This document shows, one piece after another, positions 16,790-24,741 of a DNA stretch of 64,000 nucleotides. Within the stretch, counting starts at the first letter, position 1. Each line of letters opens with the position of its first letter. The notes under the pieces were generated by a model. The model did no database searches and was not told where the DNA came from. It was given only the letters and a program-made list of their open reading frames with translations. The stretch is from Candidatus Nanoarchaeia archaeon (lineage in GTDB: Archaea; Nanobdellota; Nanobdellia; Woesearchaeales; SKIA01). The translations under genes and the position numbers were made by a program. The DNA is taken from positions 1 to 64,000 of the forward strand of contig JANQNG010000016.1 of NCBI GenBank assembly GCA_028279685.1, in the 5' to 3' direction.

Positions 16790-17067
16790 TTTTCCTTTAT
16801 CTCAACAGTAAATATTTTTACTTTCATATTGTTTATTTCACCAACACAAATAACATCAAATCTCTTGTATTTTTTCATGAAGCGAATATTATTCTTTCCG
16901 AATTTTTCTATCTTTCCTCCCTTCAACGTCGCTTCGATCATGTCAGGAGACACATTTCTTTGCATAGCTCTGATGAACGCATGCCTCTTAATTTCAAACT
17001 CATACTTTTCAGTATCAACAGTATTTAATATCATATGATATCTTGAGATATATTTAAAGTTTTTCAT
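16786..17067 (-). CDS. DUF4258 family putative toxin
   Basis: The 93-residue frame contains the DUF4258 signature: KRHAFIRAMQRNVSPDMIEATL, then GGKIEKFGKNNIRF and a final strand pair (DVICVGEINNMKVKIFTVEI). These small RelE/MqsR-fold proteins are paired with YgiT-like or AbrB antitoxins, exactly as here. An ATG at 17034 may be the true start: a perfect ATATCATATGATAT palindrome overlaps it and a TATA-like TATATTTAAA lies at 17048-17057. The order toxin first, antitoxin second is that of MqsRA systems. Confidence 0.68.
   Translation of the reverse strand: MKNFKYISRYHMILNTVDTEKYEFEIKRHAFIRAMQRNVSPDMIEATLKGGKIEKFGKNNIRFMKKYKRFDVICVGEINNMKVKIFTVEIKEK
17028..17041. promoter_or_regulatory. 14-bp palindrome at the start of the DUF4258 toxin operon
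   Basis: ATATCATATGATAT is a perfect palindrome positioned between the TATA-like element (17048-17057) and the toxin coding region. It is a candidate operator for autoregulation by the AbrB-domain antitoxin. Location and symmetry are seen; binding is inferred. Confidence 0.45.
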
Positions 17068-17278
17068 TTTAACGCCTTTTAATATCCATCAGAGTTTCGT
17101 TAATAGCATTATCTTGCATAAATCACTTCACTCAAGCCATATTTAATATAGCTTTACCTCTCATTTCCGCAATAATCACGACTATTAACGGAAACTCTTC
17201 CACATTTAAAAGACGTTATACGCAATTGAAAAGTACACACATAGAATATTTTATATATCCTACAGCATCTTAAAAAAT

Positions 17279-17842
17279 ATGGAGTTAGGAAAAACATTGT
17301 ATGTAACTAATAGGAAACAATGGCGTTCGTGGCTCGCTAAAAACCATAATAAAGAAAAAGAAATCTGGCTCGTTTATTATAGAAAATCGTCTGGCAAAAA
17401 AAGGATTCCTTACAATGATGCAGTTGAAGAGGCACTTTCTTATGGTTGGATAGACAGCACTGTGAAACGTATAGATGAAAAAAGTTTCGCTCAAAGATTC
17501 ACTCCAAGAAGACCAAATAGCATGCTTTCAGAACTGAACAAAGAACGGATCCACAGACTTATTAAACAAAAGAAGATGACCTCTAAAGGCCTTACTGCTG
17601 TTAAACATGTGTTTGATGAATCATCAAAAAATTCAAAATGTATAATCAAAGAGGATATTCTCAGATTATTAAAGAAAGATAAAACAATTTGGGAGAACTT
17701 CCAGAAATTCCCTGAATCATACAAACGTATCCGTATAGGATGGATAGAAGGAGCCAGAACTCGCCCTGAACTTTTTAAGAAGAGATTAAGATATTTTCTT
17801 AAGATGACTGCAAAGAATAAAAAATATGGGATGGTACAGTAA
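17279..17842 (+). CDS. YdeI/OmpD-associated family protein
   Basis: The 187 residues match the YdeI-like family: KQWRSWLAKNHNKEKEIWLVYYRK, then PYNDAVEEALSYGWIDSTVKRIDE and FTPRRPNSMLSELNKERI. The family is widespread in bacteria and archaea. Some members are called bacteriocin-protection proteins but no biochemical role is secure. A TATA element at 17251-17259 lies about 24 nt upstream of the ATG. It stands alone between unrelated genes. Confidence 0.85.
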   Translation: MELGKTLYVTNRKQWRSWLAKNHNKEKEIWLVYYRKSSGKKRIPYNDAVEEALSYGWIDSTVKRIDEKSFAQRFTPRRPNSMLSELNKERIHRLIKQKKMTSKGLTAVKHVFDESSKNSKCIIKEDILRLLKKDKTIWENFQKFPESYKRIRIGWIEGARTRPELFKKRLRYFLKMTAKNKKYGMVQ

Positions 17843-18029
17843 TAGCTTAATGACGACGCACTTTTTCAACTTCTTCGGCTTCGCCTCGACCACGCCTTGC
17901 AGTTTGCTCCATCCAAATTTCTTACTACGTTCGAAACTCCTCTAAATCCCTATGTTAAACAATTTTCTTGCACCCCCTATTTAACTGAGAGTAGAAATCT
18001 TTAAATATTGTTTTTCTATTGTAGAATCT
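17843..18029. other. Intergenic region with a GC-rich tract
   Basis: The first part (about 17847-17935) is visibly richer in G+C than its surroundings and, on the minus strand, holds a 21-codon frame (17912-17847) rich in Arg and Glu that ends in RRH. It may be a remnant of a lost gene. The last part carries the TATA box (18000-18007) of the downstream prenyl synthase. Confidence 0.3.
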
Positions 18030-18872
18030 ATGAGTCTTCAACCATCTGCTCGTTCATTTGATTCATATGTAATAATTGGAATTGAGTATGTCCTGAAGAG
18101 AAAATTAAATAAAAGAGAAATCTTGCTTATCCGTAAGCTACGATTGATTGATGATTCTGTGCTTATTCTCGATGACATTTTGGATGGTTCTAAGACAAGA
18201 AATGGAAAACCATGTCTTTACCTCTCCAAAGGCATACCTCTTAGCATCATCCATGCAGAATTGAATAAATCCAAAGCCCTACTATCATTGCAGAGCATTA
18301 TGTCCATCTTTAAGACGAAACCAGATTATCAGAAGCAAGTATATGAAACCATGCACGCATTCTTAAATTCTATTTATCTTGGTGAACAACTTGATTATGA
18401 ACTAGAAAATTCTACACTATCAACGAATATTAAACTCCATAAATACTTTAAGATGGTCAGATTGTTCACAGGAGGTCATATCAGATATGCCTTAGAGGTT
18501 GGTCAACTCATTGCCAACAAGAATCCAAATCCAAACATCAGTAAGATCGCAGAATCTGCGGGTATTATTCGGCAAATCGTCGATGACTTCAAGGATTATT
18601 TTAAGGAACACCACGAACCCTTTGGCGACTTCTTGTCCAAATCGAATAGATTGCCTGAAATACTCTACTACAAACATAAAGGAAAATACCAGAAAGCATA
18701 TAACCTCTTAAAAAACAGAAAGCATGAACAAGCAAGAAAACTCATTCTTAATAGTAACGTGAGAAAAGATATGTACGCATATTGTGAGAAGGAAACTAAG
18801 ATAATAATGAGAACAAAAACGAATTTTGATTATTCAAGAATTTCAATAGACTTCAAAGGGATTCAAGAGTAA
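18030..18872 (+). CDS. Polyprenyl synthetase family protein (isoprenyl diphosphate synthase-like)
   Basis: A 280-residue all-helical protein with both aspartate-rich motifs of trans-prenyl transferases: DDILDGSKTRNGKP (first, DDxxD plus Arg) and IVDDFKDYF (second). These bind Mg-diphosphate and condense isopentenyl diphosphate onto an allylic primer. It is shorter than typical GGPP synthases (about 320-350) at the N-terminus. Product chain length cannot be read from the sequence. TATA is 26 nt from the ATG. Confidence 0.8.
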   Translation: MSLQPSARSFDSYVIIGIEYVLKRKLNKREILLIRKLRLIDDSVLILDDILDGSKTRNGKPCLYLSKGIPLSIIHAELNKSKALLSLQSIMSIFKTKPDYQKQVYETMHAFLNSIYLGEQLDYELENSTLSTNIKLHKYFKMVRLFTGGHIRYALEVGQLIANKNPNPNISKIAESAGIIRQIVDDFKDYFKEHHEPFGDFLSKSNRLPEILYYKHKGKYQKAYNLLKNRKHEQARKLILNSNVRKDMYAYCEKETKIIMRTKTNFDYSRISIDFKGIQE

Positions 18873-18988
18873 GTGCAAGAAACCTCCCTTCGGTTGCTCT
18901 CCCAGGTATTTAACACGCCTTAAATGAAATTCAAGTCCGATCTAGATGTAGGAAAAGTTATAAATATCAATCAATTAATCATATCCAT

Positions 18989-19729
18989 ATGAAGCTAAAA
19001 AACAAAATCGCAATTATTACCGGTTCTAGCAGAGGTATAGGTAAATCTACAGCACTACTTTTCGCAAAAGAAGGCGCAAAAGTAGTAGTTAATTATCTTT
19101 CATCTGAAAAAGAAGCATTTTCTGTTGTTGATGAAATTAAGAAAATTGGTTCAGAAGCAATTGCAATTAAATGCGATATTTCCAAAGAAAATGAAATTAA
19201 AAAAATGATCCAAAAAACAATCGATACTTTTGGGAAAATTGACATCTTGGTAAATAACGCAGGTATTGTTTTTGATATTCCATTATTTGAGAAAACTGTT
19301 GAACAATGGAAACAAACTTTAGATGTCAATTTGATTGGAACATTTCTTTGTAGTAAATATGCCTCTGAACAAATGCTGAAAAATGGCAGCGGAAAAATAA
19401 TTAATATTTCTTCAACAAATGGAATTAATAGTCTTAGCCCTGAATCTGCTGATTATGACGCTTCAAAAGCAGGAGTCATTAATTTAACTAAGAATTTAGC
19501 AAAAGAGCTTGCTCCAAACATTCAAGTTAATTCTGTCGCTCCAGGTTGGGTAGATACTGATATGAATAAAGATTTGCCAAAGGATTTTGTTGAAGAAGAA
19601 ACGGCGAAAATATTTTTGAAAAGATTTGCCACTCCAGAAGAAATTGCAAAATCTATTCTATTTTTAGTTTCTGATGATGCTAGTTATATTACTGGAAGTA
19701 TTCTAAAAGTTGATGGAGGATATGATTAA
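18989..19729 (+). CDS. SDR oxidoreductase, FabG-like
   Basis: The 246-residue protein has the classical short-chain dehydrogenase layout: TGSSRGIGKS (NAD(P)-binding TGxxxGIG), NNAG near residue 88, ISSTNG with the catalytic Ser, YDASK with catalytic Tyr and Lys, VAPGWVDTDM, and a C-terminal ITGSILKVDGGYD. Closest in pattern to 3-oxoacyl-ACP reductase (FabG), but archaea generally lack fatty acid synthesis, so the substrate is uncertain. TATA at 18957-18966 is 27 nt before the ATG. Confidence 0.9.
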   Translation: MKLKNKIAIITGSSRGIGKSTALLFAKEGAKVVVNYLSSEKEAFSVVDEIKKIGSEAIAIKCDISKENEIKKMIQKTIDTFGKIDILVNNAGIVFDIPLFEKTVEQWKQTLDVNLIGTFLCSKYASEQMLKNGSGKIINISSTNGINSLSPESADYDASKAGVINLTKNLAKELAPNIQVNSVAPGWVDTDMNKDLPKDFVEEETAKIFLKRFATPEEIAKSILFLVSDDASYITGSILKVDGGYD

Positions 19730-19872
19730 TCTAAGTGTGGAGACGGCTTGAGCTTGAACTCAAAGGACGATGCACCAAAATCTCAAGAAAAAGATTAATC
19801 ACCGTGATTATCCCGAATTTTCTTCCAGAAACTTTATTAAGAAGCCTCTACTGCCCAAATATGGGGGAAATC

Positions 19873-20433
19873 ATGATTATTGGTGTTGCAGGAACATTAG
19901 CTTCCGGCAAGGATACTGTAGCGGAATACCTAGAGGAAAAAGGATTTACACATTATTCTACATCTGATGTAATTAGAGATATTCTGAGGGAAGAAAAGGT
20001 TGAGATTAACAGAGATAACTTAGTAAAAAGAGCTAATGAGCTTCGTACGAAACACGGCAATGGAGTGTTAGCAAAACTAGCGGTGGAGAAATGCGGCAAA
20101 GCAAAGAATAAGGTGATTTCCGCAATCAGAAATCCTGGAGAAATCGAATATTTAAGAGAACAAGGAGAGAAGTTCTCTATGATTTTTGTTGATGCTTCGA
20201 TCAAAACACGATTCGATAGGATTGTCAATAGAAACAAAGAACGAGGAGAAGATAATTACTCAGATTTCGAAACATTCAAAGCAAAAGAAGAAAGAGAATT
20301 GAAAAGTGATAATCCTGCTTCGCAGCAAATAACAAAATGCAGAGAGATGGCAGATCACATCATCGAAAACAACAGCACATTCGAAATGTTTTATGCAGAC
20401 ATTGAAAAAATCATTAAGGAGGTAGTATCATGA
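19873..20433 (+). CDS. P-loop kinase, dNMP kinase/dephospho-CoA-kinase-like
   Basis: The start at 19873 gives 186 residues beginning MIIGVAGTLASGKDTVAEYL, where GTLASGKDT is the P-loop. The ribosome site GGGGGA lies 4 nt upstream. Later blocks (VISAIRNPGEIEYLRE; DNPASQQITKCREMADHIIENN) match viral and archaeal deoxynucleoside-monophosphate kinases and the archaeal UPF0200 kinase-related family. It overlaps the dCMP deaminase gene by 4 bp (ATGA), which favours a dNMP substrate over CoA. Confidence 0.7.
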   Translation: MIIGVAGTLASGKDTVAEYLEEKGFTHYSTSDVIRDILREEKVEINRDNLVKRANELRTKHGNGVLAKLAVEKCGKAKNKVISAIRNPGEIEYLREQGEKFSMIFVDASIKTRFDRIVNRNKERGEDNYSDFETFKAKEERELKSDNPASQQITKCREMADHIIENNSTFEMFYADIEKIIKEVVS

Positions 20434-20939
20434 CAAAAAAAACATCAGATAAACACAAAAGACCGCCTTGGGACGAATACTTTCTCAATATCATGGAAGA
20501 AGTAGGCAAACGAGGAAGCTGTGACCGTGGAAGAGCAGGATGTGTCATTGTCAAAAACAAACATATTCTCGCAACAGGATATGTGGGAAGCCCTCCAGGA
20601 TTACCTCACTGTGATGAAGTCGGCCATTTAATGAGAAAAGTAACCTACGAAGATGGAGAAGAGCGCATGCATTGTGTTCGAACAATTCACGCAGAGCAAA
20701 ACGCAATCTGCGCAGCGGCACGTTTTGGTATTTCTTTAGAAGGTTCCACATTGTATGTAAAGATGGAACCTTGCGAAGTCTGCACGCGACTGCTCATTGC
20801 CGTCGGTATCAAAAGAGTTGTCTGCAAAAATAAATATCATGGAGCTAAGAAGAGCTTGGAAATGTTCAAAAAATCAGGTATTAAAGTAGAATATCTTAGT
20901 GACAAAGAACTTGAATATGAAAATAAGAAAGTTAAGTGA
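20430..20939 (+). CDS. dCMP deaminase (ComEB-like)
   Basis: The 169-residue zinc deaminase has H87-A88-E89 and P114-C115-E-V-C118, the metal ligands and catalytic glutamate, within MHCVRTIHAEQNAICAAA. The N-terminal segment RGSCDRGRAGCVIVKNKHILATGYVG is typical of dCMP deaminases. It converts dCMP to dUMP, the substrate of ThyX encoded at 9663-11222. It is translationally coupled to the upstream kinase. Confidence 0.88.
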   Translation: MTKKTSDKHKRPPWDEYFLNIMEEVGKRGSCDRGRAGCVIVKNKHILATGYVGSPPGLPHCDEVGHLMRKVTYEDGEERMHCVRTIHAEQNAICAAARFGISLEGSTLYVKMEPCEVCTRLLIAVGIKRVVCKNKYHGAKKSLEMFKKSGIKVEYLSDKELEYENKKVK

Positions 20940-21168
20940 TGATAAGCGTTTTCTCTCTGCTTGTCAATCCTGATTTTATTTTCACTTCTTTTTTCGTTAA
21001 TTTCTTGAAGAACTTGACAATCTCTTGATTTGCTTTATTCTTCTCAGGAACTGCAGCAACATCAACTAACACTTTATCTCCATCAATACCTGTAATCTTT
21101 GTCTCTCTCGCTTTTGGTTTTACTTTGATATGAAGAATATTACCACGAATAAATTTGTCTATTTCCAT
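20932..21168 (-). CDS. YggU/DUF167 family protein
   Basis: The 78-residue protein carries the family pattern HIKVKPKARETKI ... VDVAAVPEKNKANQEIVKFF ... IKSGLTSREKTLII. Members are small alpha/beta proteins of unknown function found in all domains. It overlaps the convergent deaminase gene by 8 bp and follows the membrane-anchored gene at 21201 by 32 nt on the same strand. Confidence 0.85.
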   Translation of the reverse strand: MEIDKFIRGNILHIKVKPKARETKITGIDGDKVLVDVAAVPEKNKANQEIVKFFKKLTKKEVKIKSGLTSREKTLIIT

Positions 21169-21200
21169 CTGATAGAGCTTTGCAATACTGATGCTAACAA

Positions 21201-21620
21201 TTACCTAATTGAGAAGAAAATTGTTTTTGGCTCATGATCCAACATGAGATCACGTACATAGATGTATGTTGATTCATCAATTTCATAAACCGAGCCTTTC
21301 GTCAATGCAGGAGTCATATGACCATTCACATGCAACACAGCAGATTCAGTAAAATCACTAATGAACGTCACCTCTATGGTATATACTTTGTTATTTGCCT
21401 CAAACACATCAACTTGCTTTTCAACCATGGCAAATTCCTCACCAAGGCCTTTCACAGGGATAGGCTCTCCTCTGACTGATTCAACCACTCTTGCTGTAAC
21501 CTCATGAGCGCTGTACTTTGAACCGCCAGGATTTGCTATATTAATCAATATCAGCATAATCAGAAAAAGCAGTACAGCTGAAGCAAAAACACTCTTATCC
21601 CCTAATTTCTTGTGCGGCAT
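21201..21620 (-). CDS. Membrane-anchored extracytoplasmic protein of unknown function
   Basis: The 139 residues contain one N-terminal transmembrane helix (about 11-29, SAVLLFLIMLILINIANPGG) and a beta-rich external domain. A TATA element (21644-21652) lies 26 nt from the ATG. No family recognised. Confidence 0.6.
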   Translation of the reverse strand: MPHKKLGDKSVFASAVLLFLIMLILINIANPGGSKYSAHEVTARVVESVRGEPIPVKGLGEEFAMVEKQVDVFEANNKVYTIEVTFISDFTESAVLHVNGHMTPALTKGSVYEIDESTYIYVRDLMLDHEPKTIFFSIR

Positions 21621-21712
21621 AGAAGATCAATATTAAGGCTTCTATTTAAATATTACCATTAGGCAAATAAGCCTCTATCACATTGTTTTACATGAGTACA
21701 CTTCATCCCCTA

Positions 21713-22162
21713 TCAGAATATATAGTGGAGATACATACTATGAGGAAATACAAAGATATGGATTATCAACCACGCCAAAGACAGTATTCTTGCAGGAATC
21801 ACTACTTTTGGATATTTGTTTGCGATCCAATAGCCAAGAACTATCATCAATGGATCAAAGATGAATCGATTAGGCCAGAATTCAACCCCTTGAAACCAAT
21901 ATTGAACAGCAGAACCTGCAATACCCTCTTCAAGATAATGTTCTAGTGTCTCCCATAAATAAGCCAGGAACAACACACCAAGAAAATCAACTCGTATTTC
22001 AGTTGATTTTGTAATCCTTAAAGTAGGATAATGTTTCTTGAAATGTTTTCGATTATTTTTTTTTACTGCATGACCAATTGAAAGACCGCTTAAGAAATGT
22101 TCGAATATCCACACATCCAGCGCAGCTACAGTTTTTAAGCCCCAAATCCATTCGAACATCAT
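21713..22162 (-). CDS. Multi-pass membrane protein of unknown function
   Basis: The 149 residues hold three to four hydrophobic segments. Conserved-looking polar residues lie inside them (LFLAYLWETLEHYLEEG; FIFDPLMIVLGYWIANKY), as in integral membrane enzymes. It overlaps the PUA protein gene by 4 bp (ATGA) and is the last gene of the leftward run 24024-21713. Function unknown. Confidence 0.6.
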   Translation of the reverse strand: MMFEWIWGLKTVAALDVWIFEHFLSGLSIGHAVKKNNRKHFKKHYPTLRITKSTEIRVDFLGVLFLAYLWETLEHYLEEGIAGSAVQYWFQGVEFWPNRFIFDPLMIVLGYWIANKYPKVVIPARILSLAWLIIHIFVFPHSMYLHYIF

Positions 22163-22611
22163 AGCACCTGCTTATTCCATATTTCGTCACCAACATAGTG
22201 AAGATTCTTCAGGCTTTTTCCTGATTCTTGTTTTTCCATTTCTTCAGAAGATAATAAAGTCTGACAGATTGCTAAAGGCTTGCCGTGTGTCTCATCAACG
22301 ATAACAACTAAAGCATTTTTCTCAAAATGTTCTACTTTCGTAATACCTGGACGCATAATATCTGCTCCATTACAGACGAATTTCACAGCACCCATATCAA
22401 CGGTTATTTTCGGAATAGATACTTCATGTTTGAGCAGATATTTCAAGACAGGAATTTTCAAATCATCTTGATAATATAACACAAGCTCGTTATTAACATA
22501 GAGAAATGTATCATCAACTAGTGCAACATTATCTTTTTTCGATAAGGTAAGCCAAGCAATTTCTTCATCAAGCTGCTTGATTTCAGATTTCGATAACGTT
22601 TTTTTCTTCAT
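22159..22611 (-). CDS. PUA-domain RNA-binding protein (MCT-1-like)
   Basis: The 150 residues are an N-terminal domain and a C-terminal PUA domain (VDMGAVKFVCNGADIMRPGI, then VVIVDETHGKPLAICQTLLSS). The order resembles the archaeal relatives of eukaryotic MCT-1/Tma20, which act in translation or RNA modification. No catalytic domain is present. It overlaps both neighbours by 4 bp, so translation of HAD, PUA and membrane genes is coupled. Confidence 0.82.
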   Translation of the reverse strand: MKKKTLSKSEIKQLDEEIAWLTLSKKDNVALVDDTFLYVNNELVLYYQDDLKIPVLKYLLKHEVSIPKITVDMGAVKFVCNGADIMRPGITKVEHFEKNALVVIVDETHGKPLAICQTLLSSEEMEKQESGKSLKNLHYVGDEIWNKQVL

Positions 22612-23324
22612 GGATCTATCTTCTCCAGTAATGACGGAAGTTCTTTGATATCATTGATTTCATGATCGATATAATCATAATGTTTATTACTATGTTCATC
22701 AGGAACTCCTTGCTTCTGCCAAATGTTAAGCATACCTAGCATACTGCTTCCTTTATGATCTGCTATAGGATTGTCTCCTACCATAATGCATTCTTCGTAG
22801 CGAACTCCCATCTCATGAGCGATCATTTTGAAACCTACGCGATGAGGCTTATTGACACGTGCATCGTCTGAAGTATAAATTTTGTCAAAGTATTTTTTCA
22901 ATCCGAGTTTTTCAATACGTTCCATTTTGATGTTCCTATTGCCGTCACTATCGGAGAAAATAACGAGCTTGTATTTCTTTCGAAGCTCAGTAAGTACTTC
23001 TTCTGTGCCATGGAATAAACGCACTAAAGAAAGTATTTTTTCCCAGTATGTCTTTACATAGAAAGGGATATGTTCATTTTCTATGCCTAGTTGCCTGAAT
23101 GTTTCTTCAAACCAAGGAGCCCTTCCTAGATTGTAAGGTTCTTGTCTGATCCTCACATGAGCCATTTTGACCTTATCAAAAACTTTCTGAAATTCCTCAG
23201 GAGAAATTTCGGGATGACGCTTGTTAATCATATGTGATATCTCTTCCTCTACGGTTTTCTCCTCGGGAATCCATTCTTCTAAGGTGTTGTCAAGATCAAA
23301 GATGATTAATTTGTATTTGGGCAT
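22608..23324 (-). CDS. HAD-superfamily hydrolase
   Basis: The start at 23324 (MPKYKLIIFDLDNTLEEW) is supported by a TATA element (23345-23354) 26 nt upstream. HAD motifs are I = DLDNTL, II = IFSDSDG, III = NKPHRVGFK and IV = MVGDNPIADHKGS. A helical cap lies between motifs I and II. The 238-residue length and motif I lacking the second catalytic DxD-like Asp (DLDNT) are normal for phosphatase members. Substrate unknown. Confidence 0.85.
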   Translation of the reverse strand: MPKYKLIIFDLDNTLEEWIPEEKTVEEEISHMINKRHPEISPEEFQKVFDKVKMAHVRIRQEPYNLGRAPWFEETFRQLGIENEHIPFYVKTYWEKILSLVRLFHGTEEVLTELRKKYKLVIFSDSDGNRNIKMERIEKLGLKKYFDKIYTSDDARVNKPHRVGFKMIAHEMGVRYEECIMVGDNPIADHKGSSMLGMLNIWQKQGVPDEHSNKHYDYIDHEINDIKELPSLLEKIDP

Positions 23325-23358
23325 AAAGGATGGCAACATAAGAAGTTTATAAATATGG

Positions 23359-24024
23359 CTATTTTTTATCAGCATAGATGTCTGCATTCGCAGCCACTTC
23401 AAAAAGCTCACGGGATCCTCTCTCTTTAAGATCCTTCATTATCTGATTATAGCATACGCCTCCTCTTCTGAAGACATCATGTATCTCTTTCATTAATTTA
23501 ATTTTTTTCAATGGATTTTTTGTATAATTATTCTGCTCTACAGGATCAGGTATGCCAAAAAAAAGTCCTGCTGGTGTTCCGTAAATTTGAAAAAAAGTCT
23601 TTAGCACCCCTTCAGGCGTTCTTTGATCTATTTGTTCAACAGTCGGAAATGTGCCTGTTTGCCACATAGGAAATCTATTAAAGAATATCCTAAACTGAGG
23701 ACGCCATGTGATACCATCAGGGGTCTTGAATTGTACTGAAAAGTGATCAGAATTAGAACAAATATTTCTTCTCAACGCATGAATCTTGTAAGGAATTCTA
23801 TTTTTATCGACAAAAGATTCCCCTTTGACCGATACACTAACACTATATCCATTATTATCCTTATTCTGATAATCCTCATTAGAGCTCGCTACTCTAGCAA
23901 TACCATTAACTACCTTCGCTCTAAGTATATGGTCTTTGTCAGAATACTTCTCGACGATGCCATCAAGTTTCTCACGCAATTCATCAGGCGTGCAGACATC
24001 CTCTCTTACTGCATCAAGCTTCAT
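23359..24024 (-). CDS. Protein of unknown function (221 aa)
   Basis: The ATG at 24024 (MKLDAVREDV) lies 26 nt from a TATA element at 24046-24056. The longer frame would read through that promoter. The protein is soluble, with a basic middle and a C-terminal EVAANADIYADKK. No domain recognised. The HAD gene starts 34 nt downstream with its own TATA box inside this gene's 3' end. Confidence 0.5.
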   Translation of the reverse strand: MKLDAVREDVCTPDELREKLDGIVEKYSDKDHILRAKVVNGIARVASSNEDYQNKDNNGYSVSVSVKGESFVDKNRIPYKIHALRRNICSNSDHFSVQFKTPDGITWRPQFRIFFNRFPMWQTGTFPTVEQIDQRTPEGVLKTFFQIYGTPAGLFFGIPDPVEQNNYTKNPLKKIKLMKEIHDVFRRGGVCYNQIMKDLKERGSRELFEVAANADIYADKK

Positions 24025-24078
24025 AAAAAGCAGAATTTCACAAATACATATAAATTTAACTATAATCAATATAAATAA

Positions 24079-24741
24079 CTAATCCTTATCGCATAAAAGT
24101 TTCTCCAGAAAACGCTCGATAAATCCTTTAAGAGACTTCTCTCCATTTACTGTCTCTGTAGCATATTCTCTTTGAGGCTCAACATATTTTTCATGTCCTG
24201 GCAACACCTTTCGCTCCCATAAACGTTCTATCACTTTCTGTTCTATATTTCTTGCCTCTCTATCACGCTTGAATCTTCGCTCTCTTCTTATCTTTTCAGA
24301 AGCATGCACAAAAATAATATGATCTGCTGCTTTGCGCAATTCTTCTTGATACGCAGCAAAGATTCCTTCCACAATAATATATCCTCTTGAAGGTTCAATC
24401 ATATCATCATGTTCTATGCGCTTAAGATTCTTGTATTTAAATTCATATCGAGGAATGTGCACTCCATTCTGGAGATCAAACACATGATCAATCATTAATT
24501 CAAAATCAACAGCAGCAGGGTGATCGTAGTTTTTTCCAATCTTATTGCCATTCTCCCCTAAGGAAAGTTCAGCAAACTCATGAGGTTCTCTGAAATAGCA
24601 GTCTGTATCGATGACAGCAACATACGTATCTAACTGTTTTTGTAGTCTTTTCGATAATGTTGATTTGCCAGAACCGCTACCTCCTGCAATCAAAATCAGA
24701 AGAGGATTATAAGGAATTATATTATACTGTATCGAAGTCAT
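24079..24741 (-). CDS. Uridine kinase-like P-loop protein
   Basis: The 220 residues start MTSIQYNIIPYN. The P-loop is GGSGSGKST, followed by IDTDCYF, YDHPAAVDFELM (the uridine-kinase/phosphoribulokinase YDHPxAxD motif), YIIVEGIFA and the lid region RRERRFKRDREAR. Uridine kinases salvage uridine and cytidine to UMP and CMP, but a related substrate is possible. It overlaps the 3' end of gatD by 20 bp and is probably cotranscribed with it. Confidence 0.85.
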   Translation of the reverse strand: MTSIQYNIIPYNPLLILIAGGSGSGKSTLSKRLQKQLDTYVAVIDTDCYFREPHEFAELSLGENGNKIGKNYDHPAAVDFELMIDHVFDLQNGVHIPRYEFKYKNLKRIEHDDMIEPSRGYIIVEGIFAAYQEELRKAADHIIFVHASEKIRRERRFKRDREARNIEQKVIERLWERKVLPGHEKYVEPQREYATETVNGEKSLKGFIERFLEKLLCDKD

